In this document: in pieces, positions 6,147-6,723 of the stretch | Position numbering within the stretch: position 1 is the stretch's first letter | How the letters are laid out: every line of letters starts with the position of its first letter | Assembly (NCBI GenBank): GCA_021811745.1 | Contig: JAJZNH010000822.1 | Location: forward strand, 1-6,723 | DNA length: 6,723 nucleotides | Direction of reading: 5' to 3' | Source: Acidobacteriota bacterium | GTDB taxonomy: Bacteria; Acidobacteriota; Terriglobia; Terriglobales; Acidobacteriaceae | Program-made: the position numbers and the translations under genes | The notes under the pieces: generated by a model | The model's input: the letters and a program-made list of their open reading frames with translations, nothing else | Databases searched by the model: none | What the model was told of the DNA's origin: nothing

Positions 6147-6723
6147 TCAACTGAAGCCGAGCACCGGATGGGGGACGTAAAGCTCTTCAAGCGAGGCGAT
6201 TTCCTCGAGAGAGAGCTTCAGGCTAAGAGCCGCGACGGCGTCCTGAAGGTGATGGGGCTTGGTGGCGCCGACAATGGGCGCGGTGACGCCGGGTTTGGAG
6301 AGCAGCCATCCGAGCGCGACTTGAGCGCGGGGCAGGCCGCGCTTTTCAGCCACCTGGCCCAGGCGGTCGACGACCTTGTGGTCGGCTTCCTCCGTCCGAG
6401 AATACAAGGACTTGGCGTACACGTCCAGCTCGAAGCGGCTGGTCTTTTCGCCGTGCCAGGCACGGGTGAGCCGGCCCCGGGCCAGCGGGCTCCAGGGAAG
6501 GACGGCGATATCCTCGGCGCCGCAGAGCCCAATCATCTCGCGTTCCTCCTCGCGGTAGAGAAGGTTGTAGTGGTTCTGCATGGAGACGAAGCGGGTCCAG
6601 CCGTGGAGATCGGCGAGATAGAGGGCCTTGGCGAGCTGCCAGGCATACATCGAGGAGGCGCCGATGTATCGGACCTTGCCGGCCTTTACGACGTCGTGTA
6701 GGGTCTCGAGGGTCTCTTCGATG
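6147..6723 (-). CDS. Aldo/keto reductase, C-terminal part; start lies beyond the window
   Basis: NAD(P)H-dependent oxidoreductase of the aldo/keto reductase superfamily (TIM barrel, cytosolic), of the type annotated as YajO or general stress protein 69-like. The frame is open to the window edge: 24 residues read IEETLETLHDVVKAGKVRYI and GASS before the first internal Met at 6650, matching the family, so the gene starts outside. About 191 of an expected 310-330 residues are visible. Motifs in order: GKVRYIGASS, SMQNHYNLLYREEE (substrate/nicotinamide side of the barrel), LPWSPLARGRL, and the cofactor phosphate-binding PIVGATKPHHLQDAV. The C-terminus ends YVPHPVLGFS and TGA (6149-6147). The catalytic Asp, Tyr, Lys and His lie largely in the missing N-terminal part and cannot be checked. 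The substrate cannot be deduced. It converges on the DsbD gene across 490 bases, so no shared operon. Confidence 0.94.
   Translation of the reverse strand, partial: IEETLETLHDVVKAGKVRYIGASSMYAWQLAKALYLADLHGWTRFVSMQNHYNLLYREEEREMIGLCGAEDIAVLPWSPLARGRLTRAWHGEKTSRFELDVYAKSLYSRTEEADHKVVDRLGQVAEKRGLPRAQVALGWLLSKPGVTAPIVGATKPHHLQDAVAALSLKLSLEEIASLEELYVPHPVLGFS

Noticed and set aside
5786..6154. Possible small gene in the convergent gap
   Set aside because: The 122-residue product has no family resemblance I can name, no clear ribosome site, and codon use without the third-position GC bias of the neighbours. It is kept only as part of the unexplained region.
4736..6190. Minus-strand open frame of 484 codons across the end of the DsbD gene and the intergenic region
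   Set aside because: Most of it lies antisense to an unquestionable DsbD-family gene. Its product is rich in Arg, Gln and Pro with no recognisable domain, as expected for a shadow frame in GC-rich DNA.
5865..6701. Plus-strand open frame of 278 codons
   Set aside because: More than half of it is antisense to the aldo/keto reductase gene, which has clear family motifs. The remaining part has no recognisable domain or ribosome site.

Overview
The window is GC-rich bacterial DNA with dense, ordinary housekeeping genes. It suggests a Gram-negative bacterium, because it carries an apolipoprotein N-acyltransferase and a DsbD-type periplasmic thiol reductase. The best guess for phylum is Acidobacteriota. 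This rests on recalled features only (the lnt-prfB gene order and intergenic hairpins with GGCTAAAGCC and GGCACGG/CCGTGCC cores) and was not checked by any search.

Layout, left to right. Positions 1-1488 hold the C-terminal part of lnt, whose start lies before the window. Positions 1547-2684 hold prfB (release factor 2). It is split by an in-frame UGA at 1619-1621 that must be bypassed by the classic autoregulatory +1 frameshift, so the protein is the join of 1547-1618 and 1620-2684. A 92-base gap follows, with a five-copy degenerate heptamer repeat ending 6 bases before the next start. Positions 2777-3232 encode a small CoA-binding (YccU-like) protein. The 213-base gap 3233-3445 holds two hairpin-forming units that resemble a dispersed intergenic repeat, and a near-perfect 24-base dyad upstream of the next gene. 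Positions 3446-5656 encode a full-length three-domain DsbD/ScsB-like protein-disulfide reductase. Positions 5657-6146 have no recognisable gene but several short inverted repeats. On the minus strand, 6722-6147 encodes the C-terminal part of an aldo/keto reductase whose start lies beyond the window.

How the genes relate. Lnt and DsbD both work at the inner membrane/periplasm, in lipoprotein maturation and in delivery of reducing power to periplasmic thiols. RF2 is a translation termination factor. The CoA-binding protein and the aldo/keto reductase are cytosolic. lnt and prfB are 58 bases apart on the same strand and could be co-transcribed. The DsbD gene seems to have its own upstream control region and converges on the aldo/keto reductase gene. 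I found no mobile element, CRISPR array, tRNA, rRNA or unfamiliar multi-gene system. The clearest unusual biology is the prfB recoding site. The least explained stretches are the intergenic repeats and the 490-base convergent gap.
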